Shown: piece by piece, positions 52,986-62,841 of the stretch
How positions within the stretch are numbered: the first letter of the stretch is position 1
Layout of the letters: each line of letters starts with the position of its first letter
Source of the DNA: Veillonellaceae bacterium
GTDB lineage: Bacteria; Bacillota; Negativicutes; Veillonellales; Dialisteraceae
Assembly: GCA_025992895.1 (NCBI GenBank)
Contig: DAJPGA010000001.1
Span: forward strand, 2,177,001-2,241,000
Direction of reading: 5' to 3'
DNA: 64,000 nucleotides
Translations under genes and position numbers: made by a program
The notes under the pieces: model-generated
What the model saw: only the letters and a program-made list of their open reading frames with translations
Told to the model about the DNA's origin: nothing
Database searches by the model: none

Positions 52986-54305
52986 TTAAATACCCTCATT
53001 GAGACAGAATCTATGCATTAGATAGACTAGCCCTAAATTATAATAAAGGGCAAAATCAAGATTACGGCTCAAAAATATATCATCATTAGTTGAAATAAAC
53101 AGAGGTAACACTGTTAAAGCATATATAGCAATCCACACAGAGTTTTTTGCTCTAAATTTGATAATATCATAAAACGAAGTATAGGCCATTCCCATCAGGC
53201 ACATTATTATATACATTCCCACGAAACCATAATCATCTATGTATCTCCTCATCGCCGTATAAACATTAGTGTCAATACCATAAAACTGAGTAAACTTAAG
53301 AAAGGTTGTACTGGGGGCAAGATTAAAACCTAAGTAGTTCAATTTTCTTGTAAAATCCGTAAGGGTGCTATTCCCAACTGAGGGCACTTCTAGATGCACC
53401 GAATCAAGATATACGGAAAAGGCTGGCATTGAGAGCCCCCCATAGTGGGCAATAATATCAACTGGGCTTCTTCCACCAATTGTTACTTTACCAGTGAACA
53501 AACCAAACCCAAGGAAAAAGAAAATAAATAGTATTCCTGCACCAACAAGTATGAAAATTGTTTTTTTCTTGGAATTGAAATTAAAATTATTATTCTTCTG
53601 ATATAAAATTACTCCCGTAATTGCACAATAAACTATTAGAACTAACAATCCCAGTCTCCCACCTGATAGGATTAAAAATGGCATATAAAAAACAATAGTA
53701 CTCAGGTATTTTAGATTTTTCAGGATTGATTGTCCACCGACATAAAAGCAATTATAGGCAAAAACGTAAAGAGAAACATATGTAAAAGATGAGGCAAAAA
53801 TCTCCCTATATGTATACCAGCGAGAAAATATTTTCCCTCCGCCATGTTCTTGTGCCGATCTCACGGTGCCAATCATAGTGGCATATCCCCCTGTGTTCCC
53901 CAACTTGAGAGCCGTTTCATAGACTGTATAAAATTGAACTATGGCTAAAACGATCATTATACAAATTCCCGCGCCCAAAATAATCCAAGACATCATCAAT
54001 GGTCTTTTAATCGGCCTCAGTCCTACACTTTGAGAATGAGTATTCCCCTTAAGGTACCAATCCCCCCATAAGCATCCAATACAAAAGACCAATAGTGAAG
54101 TCAATAACACTAAACCTGCAGAAATGCTAAAATGCAGATGCCAAGCTTCCGCTTTAGAATAAGCAAGAGCTAGACTAATAGTCATTGTAGTTGTCATAAT
54201 AACCATTGGATGCATAATATCATATTCTGAAATAACAAACGTGAGTGCTAGTAATATAATCAAGCAGAACAACGTTATTCCAAATGCGGATCCATATCCG
54301 ATCAT
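52986..54305 (-). CDS. wzy: Polysaccharide polymerase (Wzy-like)
   Basis: 439 residues with about 11-12 membrane segments and a large outer loop (about 280-350) containing GLSMPAFSVYLDSVHLE. Similar to oligosaccharide repeat-unit polymerases; these are too variable to name a linkage. The four-base overlap with the Wzz-like gene upstream supports a joint role in polymerisation. Confidence 0.75.
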   Translation of the reverse strand: MIGYGSAFGITLFCLIILLALTFVISEYDIMHPMVIMTTTMTISLALAYSKAEAWHLHFSISAGLVLLTSLLVFCIGCLWGDWYLKGNTHSQSVGLRPIKRPLMMSWIILGAGICIMIVLAIVQFYTVYETALKLGNTGGYATMIGTVRSAQEHGGGKIFSRWYTYREIFASSFTYVSLYVFAYNCFYVGGQSILKNLKYLSTIVFYMPFLILSGGRLGLLVLIVYCAITGVILYQKNNNFNFNSKKKTIFILVGAGILFIFFFLGFGLFTGKVTIGGRSPVDIIAHYGGLSMPAFSVYLDSVHLEVPSVGNSTLTDFTRKLNYLGFNLAPSTTFLKFTQFYGIDTNVYTAMRRYIDDYGFVGMYIIMCLMGMAYTSFYDIIKFRAKNSVWIAIYALTVLPLFISTNDDIFLSRNLDFALYYNLGLVYLMHRFCLNEGI

Positions 54306-54970
54306 TTGCGCTCTCCTACAAATTTAATAATTATAGCCAATGAGGCAAGCATCATTCCTAGGACAACGCCTATAATTCCATATTTTATTAAGGTCTTCTC
54401 CTTTGGAAGCTCTACCTGCTGCGGATATACATTTGAACGGCTGACTGAATCAATATTTGCATTCGGCTTAACTTCCCTAACTAATCTCTCAGATTGATTT
54501 TCAAAAATATTGATTACCTTATCATTATTATCTTTTAAATAAGACAAATTTTTAGGTGTGGATGCCGAATAATCAAATACGATTTCATATACTCCATTCT
54601 GCAATGATATTATATGAATATTTTTATTCAACCAGTCGATTTTATCCTTCAATGTCATCCTTTCCCAGTTTGCATTAAATCTTGACATGTTTACCCCACT
54701 GGGCCCATCAAGATCCTTTATAAAACTGGATAGATTATCAGTTGTTTTCATCAACGTATCATATTTGAATTCGTTAAAAACATTAACAGCTTCCGGATCT
54801 GTAAACTTAATAATATCCGTAGTATAACAGTCATCTGTCATGACTACAAAATCTGTAGTATACCATTTCTCCGCTATTAATGCCCCCCCTCCGATTGCAC
54901 CACAAAGCAAAATAATAATGCCTTTACGATATAAGGAGGATATAATCCCTCTTATAAATCTGTCTTCCAT
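54302..54970 (-). CDS. wzz: Chain-length determinant (Wzz-like)
   Basis: 222 residues from the ATG at 54970, which has GGAG six bases upstream. One membrane segment near each end (about 18-36 and 195-215) with a periplasmic helical part between. A PKEKT-like stretch lies before the last segment, as in Wzz proteins. It lacks the C-terminal tyrosine-kinase domain. Probably sets polymer length with the neighbouring Wzy. Confidence 0.75.
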   Translation of the reverse strand: MEDRFIRGIISSLYRKGIIILLCGAIGGGALIAEKWYTTDFVVMTDDCYTTDIIKFTDPEAVNVFNEFKYDTLMKTTDNLSSFIKDLDGPSGVNMSRFNANWERMTLKDKIDWLNKNIHIISLQNGVYEIVFDYSASTPKNLSYLKDNNDKVINIFENQSERLVREVKPNANIDSVSRSNVYPQQVELPKEKTLIKYGIIGVVLGMMLASLAIIIKFVGERK

Positions 54971-55071
54971 GACTCTCTCCATTCTTCTATACTATAGACA
55001 TCTGCTGAAATAAAATTAATTCTCTAGGTTTGATGTATTAACTACTAATATCAGAAATATTCCAATATAAA

Positions 55072-55851
55072 TCAACCATCCATAAATTTAATTTCAATAG
55101 CTCTTCGAATCTTATGCACAGTAGCATAAAACGGCGGAAAGAAAACCAATCGTGAAGGATAAATCTTGAAGTTAATTTTCCTCCAAATGTTACGATACAT
55201 TCTATCCATAGGGCTTTTTCCATGATTACTTTTTCTTCCATTTGATGAAACCACTGCGTAAATAGGTTCCGATAAGAAAAAGTTTACCTCTCTAAATAAT
55301 CTATAATACAAAAGATATTTGTATAATATCTCTTCTATGCACAAGTAGGGGGTACAATAAACATACTTATGCAGGAAATGCTCTTTATAAAAGTTTGATG
55401 TTATATAAAACAAGTAGGTATCGGCCCACTTCTTATCAACATTTATATCCATCAGCAGATTTTTATCAGTCTGTCGCACCTGTTCAAGAATTTCAGGGAA
55501 ATTTTCTATGATATATCTTCCACTTAATTTTATCCAGCTTTGTGGAGGATTTTTTTCATTCAGTATCCAATCGTCAAGCATCTTAAATTCTTGATACCCA
55601 ATCGCATGCCTATCATTTTCATCTCTCGGAAATTTTCGGTAATTAACATTGGGAATACTTGTAAAAGCCTCATCTGATTCAATATCATATCCAGAATTTT
55701 CAAGGAAATAAATCTTTCCATACTGGCTGTAATAATTTAATGCTTTCAGGTATTCCAATCTACGTACTTTCCAATCCCTGTATTTTGAATATCTGGTCGT
55801 CGGAACTATAGTTCCGGTTAATACAAGTGCTATATCTTTATTGACTGTCAT
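55072..55851 (-). CDS. Predicted glycosyltransferase of unclear family
   Basis: 259 residues from the ATG at 55851, preceded by AGAGG. N-terminal IALVLTGTIVP and later WIKLSGRYIIENF resemble GT-A-like sugar transferases of capsule loci, but no decisive DxD is recognised. Located between the Wzz and GT9 genes, so a role in building the repeat unit is likely. Confidence 0.5.
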   Translation of the reverse strand: MTVNKDIALVLTGTIVPTTRYSKYRDWKVRRLEYLKALNYYSQYGKIYFLENSGYDIESDEAFTSIPNVNYRKFPRDENDRHAIGYQEFKMLDDWILNEKNPPQSWIKLSGRYIIENFPEILEQVRQTDKNLLMDINVDKKWADTYLFYITSNFYKEHFLHKYVYCTPYLCIEEILYKYLLYYRLFREVNFFLSEPIYAVVSSNGRKSNHGKSPMDRMYRNIWRKINFKIYPSRLVFFPPFYATVHKIRRAIEIKFMDG

Positions 55852-55901
55852 CTTATCCTCTTGCCTCATGGAATTATTTGTTTTAATATCAATACCACTT
55901 A

Positions 55902-56933
55902 TTAAACTCTATTAGTAATATGCAGTACCTTTTCATAGACCATATCAGGTGTCACTTTCTTCATGCATTCTTTGATAGGCGCATCATAATAAAGTTCTGT
56001 CTCAAAACAATATTTATCTGGCGTAGATTCATCACTTTCTACAAAATGGGCTTTGGCTGAATACGCTCCATGAGTTTTAGGATTGGTCGGTCCAAATATA
56101 GAAAGTGTCTGTACTCCCAAAGCATCGGCAATATGCTGCATTCCAGTATCAACACCAACGCTAAGCACAGCATCTGCAATGAAGTCTATACTTTCTGATA
56201 CATTCGTTTTTGCAACACAATCAAAAACATTATCTTTTTTTAGGACATCTGCATATAATGGCAGAAACTCTTTTTCAAGCGGTCCCCCTAAGAGACAAAT
56301 ATCATAAGGAAGATTCGAAAGTTTGTCTACTAACTCAACCATATATTCAGGAACCCAGCAGCGGGTAAAAACGTACTTTCCATTATGATAATTCTTATCT
56401 CCGCCGCCAATATTGACTATAATCTTCTTGTTTTTTATATGCAGTTTTTTATTTAGTCTCCTTGTCTCTTCAGAATTTGACAGCAAATGCGGTTGCCGAT
56501 CAATTACGTCCCCAACTAACCCCTTAATCATATTCAAGTTGCGATCCACAAAATGGACTGTATTATCCAAATCGGGCCAATTCAACCCCTGATACTGTTC
56601 CCCATACAAGTTCTTAATTCTTAAAAATTTGAACAGCTTGATTCCTTTATCCTTTGGAGTCATGGTAGCAAGAATCCCGGTATCAAAATGTTTCACTTTC
56701 ATTTGGATCACTGTCTTGATTGTCTCCCATATCGGGCGTCCCTTAAGACTTAGATAATAATACCGATTAACATAAGCTCCGCTTCGTTCAAAAATTTCTT
56801 TATTATTTTCTCCATTTACAATTATGGCTATATATGCATCTGGATATTTACGCCTTATTGCGGTAAGAACTGGAAGCATGCACACACAATCCCCCAGGCC
56901 ATGCTTCATCTCAATTAGAATTTTTCTACTCAT
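55902..56933 (-). CDS. Family 9 glycosyltransferase (heptosyltransferase-like)
   Basis: 343 residues. GT-B fold of the ADP-heptose:LPS heptosyltransferase family, with LIEMKHGLGDCVCMLPVL at the N-terminus and GVDTGMQHIADALGVQTLSIFG. The sugar used is unknown; GT9 members in capsule loci need not use heptose. It overlaps the upstream GT4 gene by eight bases. Confidence 0.85.
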   Translation of the reverse strand: MSRKILIEMKHGLGDCVCMLPVLTAIRRKYPDAYIAIIVNGENNKEIFERSGAYVNRYYYLSLKGRPIWETIKTVIQMKVKHFDTGILATMTPKDKGIKLFKFLRIKNLYGEQYQGLNWPDLDNTVHFVDRNLNMIKGLVGDVIDRQPHLLSNSEETRRLNKKLHIKNKKIIVNIGGGDKNYHNGKYVFTRCWVPEYMVELVDKLSNLPYDICLLGGPLEKEFLPLYADVLKKDNVFDCVAKTNVSESIDFIADAVLSVGVDTGMQHIADALGVQTLSIFGPTNPKTHGAYSAKAHFVESDESTPDKYCFETELYYDAPIKECMKKVTPDMVYEKVLHITNRV

Positions 56934-58071
56934 CTACCGTGTATCCCATCAATTCATAACAATTGGTTACCTTTTCTATTTCATCAGTAATTTCATATCC
57001 AGATGAAATAAATTCTTGCCAAGTATCAGAGCGTTCGTCTTTTGAAACTTCAAGAATCTTTTTTGCCCATTCCTTAGCCATCAACGACACATCCATAAAA
57101 TAACACTTTTGTGTTATCTCCATTTCTTTTGGAATGACTATAGAAAATAGAGAAGGTAATCCAGCTGCTTGCGCCTCAATTCCAACGTTGCCCATCCCCT
57201 CGAATCTAGATGGTAAAATAAATACATCCATTGCCTGCATTAATTGGGGCACATCATGTCTGACGCCCAAGATTTTAACTTTCTTTTCTAGATTAAATTG
57301 AGCTATTTTTTCTTTAACTTCATTAAAGAAAGACTCTCCATTCTGCTTTCCGCCTATCAATAGCAAGCATGCATCCGAATGGCATTTTACCAATTCATTA
57401 AATATATCTATTACAAAGCTCTGATTTTTCTGGTATGAAAAACGTCCTATATGTCCAACACATATCGTAGAATCAGCTAAGCCAAGATTCTTTCGCATTT
57501 CTGCTCTGACCTTTTCGTTGTATCGATATCGACTGGAATCAATAGCATTTTTGGCAATAATTACTTTTTGGCCTTTCAATAGAGAATCTGGAAACATCCA
57601 TTTGGCAGCAAGCTCTGAGCAAGCCCAATAATCTGTAGCTAGTGATGGCAGCCATTGTTTCCACACTCGATGCGCCATTTGTTTTGCTCTTCTCATGTTA
57701 GAACGTTTTTCATCAATATCTGTACTATGAGAATGCACAATAATACGTTTAAACCCAGCTCTTCTAGCAGCAATTATAGGAACTATATTTGCATATGACA
57801 TATTAAAATGAATCGCCGTATAATTATTTTCTTCCTTAAGTGATTTTAATATATTCGTATATTCTAAAAAATGCGTAGGATGGGGCAGTCTAAAGAATTT
57901 CGCTCCCATATCTAAAAATTCTTGTTCAAAATCCAATTGATTCTCATAAGTAATGAAATCGAATTGAACACGATTTTTATCAATGAATCTGTAATTATTA
58001 CATATATAACCGGTAAGCCCGCCCCCATCATTGCTGACGGTCGCTTGAAGAATACGAACTGGTTTTTGCAT
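56926..58071 (-). CDS. Family 4 glycosyltransferase
   Basis: 381 residues. N-terminal VSNDGGGLTGYICNNYRFI and C-terminal GHIGRFSYQKNQSFVIDIF plus SRFEGMGNVGIEAQAAGLP (the E-x7-E motif). Retaining GT-B enzyme, probably of the CapM/EpsF type. Three bases follow the DUF4422 gene upstream. Confidence 0.9.
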   Translation of the reverse strand: MQKPVRILQATVSNDGGGLTGYICNNYRFIDKNRVQFDFITYENQLDFEQEFLDMGAKFFRLPHPTHFLEYTNILKSLKEENNYTAIHFNMSYANIVPIIAARRAGFKRIIVHSHSTDIDEKRSNMRRAKQMAHRVWKQWLPSLATDYWACSELAAKWMFPDSLLKGQKVIIAKNAIDSSRYRYNEKVRAEMRKNLGLADSTICVGHIGRFSYQKNQSFVIDIFNELVKCHSDACLLLIGGKQNGESFFNEVKEKIAQFNLEKKVKILGVRHDVPQLMQAMDVFILPSRFEGMGNVGIEAQAAGLPSLFSIVIPKEMEITQKCYFMDVSLMAKEWAKKILEVSKDERSDTWQEFISSGYEITDEIEKVTNCYELMGYTVDE

Positions 58072-58074
58072 TCT

Positions 58075-58839
58075 TTATCTCCCCACCAATTTCCTTTTCA
58101 GGAAAGCAGTCCCCTTTTTCACCCAATCAATATGTTCCAGAAATACCACGGAAACTTCACATTCTCTGAGCTGCTTATGTTCAAGCCAGACGTTAAAGAG
58201 GCGCTCGGACATGAAGCCGTAAAGTCGTCTTTCATACGTATCATAGCCTGTCATATCTGTTCTCTTTTCCAGTTCGAAAAGGATATCAAAGAGCCACGCT
58301 GCATATTCGTCAAAGATTTCTTTCTTCATGACGAACATGTTCAGGATATGAAGTTTTCTTCGGTTCATGACTTTGGTGAAATCAGCACTATATTCCGGAT
58401 ACTTCTCCGCTATGATTTTTTCTGTTATATCGAGATCTTTTTTATAGTGGGCATGCTCATACTGGCTGCGGACGGTTTCAATATAATAGTTTCTCTTCTT
58501 TGGAAGAATGACATCATATTTTTTCAGGAGTTTCTCATAGTCCTCTCTATGAAAAATAGCCTGTTTTTTCTTTTCAATATCATCGGAATGTGTCTTCTTT
58601 CCAAAGTAACGTCTGTAATGGCAAAGGCCGATATAATCGCAGGAAAGATTCTTCCATGCCCAGTAAAGACCGGTCAGTTCACAGAATTCAGGATTCTTGA
58701 TGGAAATATTGTCTCCCGTATTATCCGGCGTATATCCCAGATCTTCTTTTCCCTCTGCTCCGACCCGAAGCGGCAAATAGACGGAATCCTCCGGCATCCA
58801 GTATTTCTTATGCGCTGCAACTAAAATCTTAATATCCAT
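58075..58839 (-). CDS. DUF4422 glycosyltransferase
   Basis: 254 residues. The family signature is KNPEFCELTGLYWAWKN followed by YIGLCHYRRYF. DUF4422 proteins act as glycosyltransferases in capsule and O-antigen loci, some as galactosyl- or galactofuranosyltransferases. Next to galE and glf, a galactose donor is plausible. Confidence 0.88.
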   Translation of the reverse strand: MDIKILVAAHKKYWMPEDSVYLPLRVGAEGKEDLGYTPDNTGDNISIKNPEFCELTGLYWAWKNLSCDYIGLCHYRRYFGKKTHSDDIEKKKQAIFHREDYEKLLKKYDVILPKKRNYYIETVRSQYEHAHYKKDLDITEKIIAEKYPEYSADFTKVMNRRKLHILNMFVMKKEIFDEYAAWLFDILFELEKRTDMTGYDTYERRLYGFMSERLFNVWLEHKQLRECEVSVVFLEHIDWVKKGTAFLKRKLVGR

Positions 58840-58848
58840 ATTCCTTCT

Positions 58849-59868
58849 TTATCCCTTATATCCATTCGGATTTTTCTTCTGCCAGTTCCAGGTATCACGG
58901 CACATATCCTCGAGAGAACGTCTTGCTTTCCATGCAAGAACCTCCTGTGCTTTGGAAGAGTCTGCCCAGAATTCAGGAAGGTCGCCGGCCCTTCTTTGTC
59001 CGATTTCATACTTGATCTTGACGCCGGATGCATCTTCGAAAGCATGGATAATATCCAGAACGCTGTATGGCGTCCCTGTACCAAGGTTGAAAATATTGAC
59101 GCCTTTATTTTCAGCGGCAAAGCCTGCAGCGCTGACATGACCGTCCGCCAGATCCATGACATGGATATAGTCACGCCTGCAGGTGCCGTCCGGTGTCGGA
59201 TAGTCTCCGCCAAAGACGGTCAGGTGATCTCTGCGTCCTACAGCGACCTGAGCAATGTATGGCATGAGGTTATTCGGAATGCCCTGCGGATCCTCTCCGA
59301 TGAGACCGCTTTCATGAGCACCGATCGGATTGAAGTAACGAAGAAGGACGACGCTGAGACCTGGATCAGCCTTGGCGGCATCTTCCAAGATCTGCTCCAT
59401 CATGACTTTTGTCCAACCATACGGATTGGAGCAGCTTCCTCGTTTCATTGTTTCTTTATAGGGAATCGGATTTTCTTCTCCATACACGGTAGCGGAAGAA
59501 GAGAATACAAACTGATGGACGTTTGCTTCCTGCATGCATTCCAGAAGTGTCAGTGTCGTATCGATATTATTTCTGTAATAACGGATCGGCTGGCTGACGG
59601 ATTCTCCGACGGCCTTGAGACCTGCAAAGTGGATAACGCATTCGATCGGATCTTCAGCGAAAACCTTTCTCATACCATCTTTATTTTTTACATCCACTTC
59701 ATAGGCCTTGACTTTCTTCCCCGTGATTTTCTCGATGCGATTGACAGCCTCAGGTGAGCTGTTGCTGTAGTCGTCTGCAATCACGACATCATAACCTGCT
59801 TCCAGAAGTGCCACTGCCGTATGAGAGCCGATATAGCCGGCTCCGCCTGCCAATAAGATTGCCATCAT
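58849..59868 (-). CDS. galE: UDP-glucose 4-epimerase
   Basis: 339 residues. NAD-binding GGAGYIGSHTAVALLEAG, the SSSATVYG region and the YGWTK catalytic motif. Interconverts UDP-glucose and UDP-galactose, feeding glf next door. Start could be either of two adjacent ATG codons after GGGGG. Confidence 0.96.
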   Translation of the reverse strand: MMAILLAGGAGYIGSHTAVALLEAGYDVVIADDYSNSSPEAVNRIEKITGKKVKAYEVDVKNKDGMRKVFAEDPIECVIHFAGLKAVGESVSQPIRYYRNNIDTTLTLLECMQEANVHQFVFSSSATVYGEENPIPYKETMKRGSCSNPYGWTKVMMEQILEDAAKADPGLSVVLLRYFNPIGAHESGLIGEDPQGIPNNLMPYIAQVAVGRRDHLTVFGGDYPTPDGTCRRDYIHVMDLADGHVSAAGFAAENKGVNIFNLGTGTPYSVLDIIHAFEDASGVKIKYEIGQRRAGDLPEFWADSSKAQEVLAWKARRSLEDMCRDTWNWQKKNPNGYKG

Positions 59869-59879
59869 ATCCCCCGCCT

Positions 59880-60995
59880 TTAAATTTCTTTTTCAGCCAC
59901 GCGAAGTGCATCCGCAATGACCTGATCCATGTCGTAATACTTGTATTCTCCGAGACGTCCGCCGAAAATGACCTTGCTTTCCTTTTTTACCTTTTCCGCA
60001 TATTGCTGGTAGAGAGCACCATTCTTTGCATCATTGACCGGATAGTACGGTTCATCACCGGGTTTCCATTCGGAGCTGTATTCTCTGGAAATAACTGTCT
60101 TTGGAAGGTCATGCCCTTCATCATCCTTACCGAACTGGAACCATTTATGCTCAATAATTCTTGTCCAAGGAGTTTCCCTATCCGTATAGTTCACGGCTGC
60201 ATTTCCCTGGAAATTCGGCTTATTCAGTGTTTCTACCTCAAAGCAGACACTTCTGTATTCCAAAGGTCCTAAGTCATAACCGAAGTATGCATCAATCGGA
60301 CCCGTATAGACGACGCGGTCCGCCAGAGCATCGAGCTCTTCCTTATGTTCCAAATAATCTGTATTCAGACGGACTTCAATGCCTTCCAGCATATTCTCGA
60401 CCATTTTTGTATATCCGCCGATCGGAATCCCCTGGTAAAGAGCATTGAAATAATTATTGTCGAAAGTCAGGCGGACAGGAAGTCTTTTGATAATAAAGGA
60501 TGGAAGTTCCGTGCAGGCTCTGCCCCACTGTTTTTCCGTATACCCTTTGATCAGCTTTTCATAAATATCTGTCCCAACAAGGCTGATGGCCTGTTCTTCC
60601 AGATTCTTCGGATTCGTAATACCGGCTGCTTTTCTTTGTTCTCCGATCTTGGCAGCTGCTTCCTCCGGCGTCACAACACCCCACATCTTATTGAAGGTGT
60701 ACATATTGAAAGGAAGGGAGTAAAGCTCTCCATGATAATTTGCCACCGGAGAATTTGTGAAGCGGTTGAATACAGCATACTGATTGACATAATCCCAGAC
60801 TTTCTTGTCGTTCGTATGGAAAATATGAGCGCCGTAAACATGGACATGAATGCCTTCCTTATCTTCGGTATAGACATTCCCCGCAATGTTTGGACGCTTT
60901 TCAACGATCAGCACTTTCTTACCCGCCTTGACTGCCTCTCTGGCAAATACAGCACCAAAGAGTCCGGATCCAACGATCAAATAATCATATTTCAT
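59880..60995 (-). CDS. glf: UDP-galactopyranose mutase
   Basis: 371 residues. FAD-binding GSGLFGAVFAREAVKAGK and VEKRPNIAGN, then NMYTFNKMWG and RVVYTGPIDAYF. Converts UDP-galactopyranose to UDP-galactofuranose, so the polymer probably contains galactofuranose. First gene of the polysaccharide operon, with AAAAGGAG before the ATG. Confidence 0.96.
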   Translation of the reverse strand: MKYDYLIVGSGLFGAVFAREAVKAGKKVLIVEKRPNIAGNVYTEDKEGIHVHVYGAHIFHTNDKKVWDYVNQYAVFNRFTNSPVANYHGELYSLPFNMYTFNKMWGVVTPEEAAAKIGEQRKAAGITNPKNLEEQAISLVGTDIYEKLIKGYTEKQWGRACTELPSFIIKRLPVRLTFDNNYFNALYQGIPIGGYTKMVENMLEGIEVRLNTDYLEHKEELDALADRVVYTGPIDAYFGYDLGPLEYRSVCFEVETLNKPNFQGNAAVNYTDRETPWTRIIEHKWFQFGKDDEGHDLPKTVISREYSSEWKPGDEPYYPVNDAKNGALYQQYAEKVKKESKVIFGGRLGEYKYYDMDQVIADALRVAEKEI

Positions 60996-61035
60996 GGAGA
61001 TGCTCCTTTTAATGACTAATTCCTGTCTTTCTCTT

Positions 61036-61068
61036 TCAATAATAAAAACTGCCTTTGGATTCTTTCAT
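61036..61068 (-). CDS. Possible 10-residue leader peptide upstream of glf
   Basis: ATG with GGAGG five bases upstream encodes MKESKGSFYY, then TGA. It lies in the leader between the promoter and glf. The strong ribosome site is the only evidence; it may be a chance ORF. Confidence 0.3.
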   Translation of the reverse strand: MKESKGSFYY

Positions 61069-61147
61069 GAAATCCTCCGGCCTCCTTCTTTTCCTTATAT
61101 GATTCCTCACCGAAATCGTCATGAAAAATAGCGATACATACGCTTTT

Positions 61148-61176
61148 ATTATACGTTTCCATGCTTTAAATAACAA
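61148..61176 (-). promoter_or_regulatory. Promoter of the glf-galE-...-rfbC polysaccharide operon
   Basis: -35 TTGTTA (61171-61176), 17-base spacer, perfect TATAAT (61148-61153), giving a leader of about 145 bases before glf. The rest of the 60996-61342 gap is AT-rich without a gene. For the divergent gene a TATAAT lies at 61312-61317, 25 bases before its start, with no clear -35. Confidence 0.7.
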
Positions 61177-61342
61177 TGTATAAATGCTATTTAAAGAAGT
61201 AAAATTTTTCTTCTTTATTTTTGCTATAGGATTCTTTTTCTTATGCGATAACCTCGTTTTCCATTCATAACACAAATCATATTTATCTCAAGATAAGGAA
61301 AGTCTCTGTGTTATAATTGAAGTGAAAGCTGAGGAATCTACC

Positions 61343-62104
61343 ATGAATACACCTATCATTTTCAACCTTTCAATCGGAGGCAAGAAGCCGCATTCTTCGA
61401 CGCAGAAAATCTGCCCTTTCTGCCATCCTGAAACTTTAACAAACATCCTCGACAAGAAGGATGATATCATCTGGCTGATGAACAAGTTCCCTGTTTTCGA
61501 AGGAACATATCCGACGGTCATTGTAGAGACTTCTGACCATGATGCAGAACTGACGACGTACAGTAAGGAAAAGCTGCATGAAGTCATTTCCTTTGGCCTT
61601 GAACGCTGGGAAAAGATGGAGACGGACAAGCGTTTCAAATCCGTCCTTTATTTCCGCAACTACGGCCCTGGTTCAGGCGGCTCGCAGCGCCATCCTCATT
61701 CCCAGATCATCGGTCTTGATACGTATGACTACAAGGACAACATCGACCGGGAGAATTTCCTAGGTCCCGTCATCCATGAAGATGACGACTGCTACGCCAC
61801 CGTATCGGACTATCCGATCAGCGGCATGGGAGAAATGAACGTCACTCTGAAGAAGGATGCTTCACCGGAAAAATTCGCTGACACGATCCAGACACTGGCC
61901 CGCTATGTCCTGAATGACTTCCCTCTCCCCTGCACGAGCTACAACATTTTCTTTTACCATTTCAAACATATCCGGGCGAAGATTTTCCCGCGCTACACGG
62001 CAAGTCCTCTCTACATGGGCTACCATATCACCCATGTCATGGATCCGGAAAGCCAGAAGCGCATGATGGAAATGCTTCATACCGAAAAGTATTTTGGAGA
62101 ATGA
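61343..62104 (+). CDS. DUF4931 / GalT-like HIT-superfamily protein
   Basis: 253 residues from the ATG at 61343, with GAGGAA upstream. CPFC near residue 25 and the later QRHPHSQIIG supply the zinc-site cysteines and the His-x-His nucleophile region of galactose-1-phosphate uridylyltransferase-like enzymes. It may transfer nucleotidyl groups between sugar phosphates; the exact substrate is unknown. First of three plus-strand genes. Confidence 0.8.
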   Translation: MNTPIIFNLSIGGKKPHSSTQKICPFCHPETLTNILDKKDDIIWLMNKFPVFEGTYPTVIVETSDHDAELTTYSKEKLHEVISFGLERWEKMETDKRFKSVLYFRNYGPGSGGSQRHPHSQIIGLDTYDYKDNIDRENFLGPVIHEDDDCYATVSDYPISGMGEMNVTLKKDASPEKFADTIQTLARYVLNDFPLPCTSYNIFFYHFKHIRAKIFPRYTASPLYMGYHITHVMDPESQKRMMEMLHTEKYFGE

Positions 62105-62109
62105 CACTG

Positions 62110-62841
62110 ATGAAATTATATGCTTTCAGTGACTTCCACCTCTCAGGAGACCCGCCGACAAAACCGATGGACATCTTCGGACCTGCCTGGAACAATCACA
62201 GGGAGAAGATCATCCATGCATGGATGGAAACGATCCATCCTGAAGACACGGTCATCATGGCGGGCGATTTGTCATGGGCTCTTCATATCCAGGATGCTAT
62301 TTCCGACCTGAAGATGCTGGGAAGCCTTCCGGGAAGAAAGATCATCGTCCGCGGCAACCATGACTACTGGTGGGATACCGTCACAAAAATGACCCGCATG
62401 ACAGACGGCGCTTTTGAATTTATCCATAACTCCGCCCTCTCTGTCGGACCGATAGCCATCGCCGGCACAAGAGGCTGGATTGCAGAAACGTCCAGAAAGC
62501 TGACAGAGGCCGATAAGCCGATCATTTTACGGGAAGAAGGAAGACTGGAACGCTCCCTGGAGCTGGCCAGCAAGATGAATCCGGAAAGAATCATCGCCGT
62601 CCTTCACTATCCGCCTTTCGATGAACTCAGAAATCCGACCCATATGCTGCAGCTCATGACCAAGTACCACGTCACCGACTGCGTCTACGGCCATATCCAC
62701 GGAGCCATGAATTTCCAAAACCTACCCGATGAGCTCGAAGGCATCCGCCTCCATCTCACCTCGGCCGACTATCTGGACTTCAAGCCTCATCTTCTTTATG
62801 ACCTGGAGGATTTCCATGCTGAGAAAAACGACAGAGAGTAA
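62110..62841 (+). CDS. Metallophosphoesterase
   Basis: 243 residues from the ATG at 62110; an ATG three codons earlier is too close to GGAG. Calcineurin-like motifs in order: FSDFHLS, AGDLSW, RGNHDYWW, an HYPP block and YGHIHG. Cytosolic two-metal phosphoesterase; substrate unknown. It follows the DUF4931 gene by five bases. Confidence 0.92.
   Translation: MKLYAFSDFHLSGDPPTKPMDIFGPAWNNHREKIIHAWMETIHPEDTVIMAGDLSWALHIQDAISDLKMLGSLPGRKIIVRGNHDYWWDTVTKMTRMTDGAFEFIHNSALSVGPIAIAGTRGWIAETSRKLTEADKPIILREEGRLERSLELASKMNPERIIAVLHYPPFDELRNPTHMLQLMTKYHVTDCVYGHIHGAMNFQNLPDELEGIRLHLTSADYLDFKPHLLYDLEDFHAEKNDRE

Noticed and set aside
61036..61275. 79-codon minus-strand frame upstream of glf
   Set aside because: Lies across the predicted promoter and leader, is Lys/Arg-rich without family match; only the last ten codons have a good start site.
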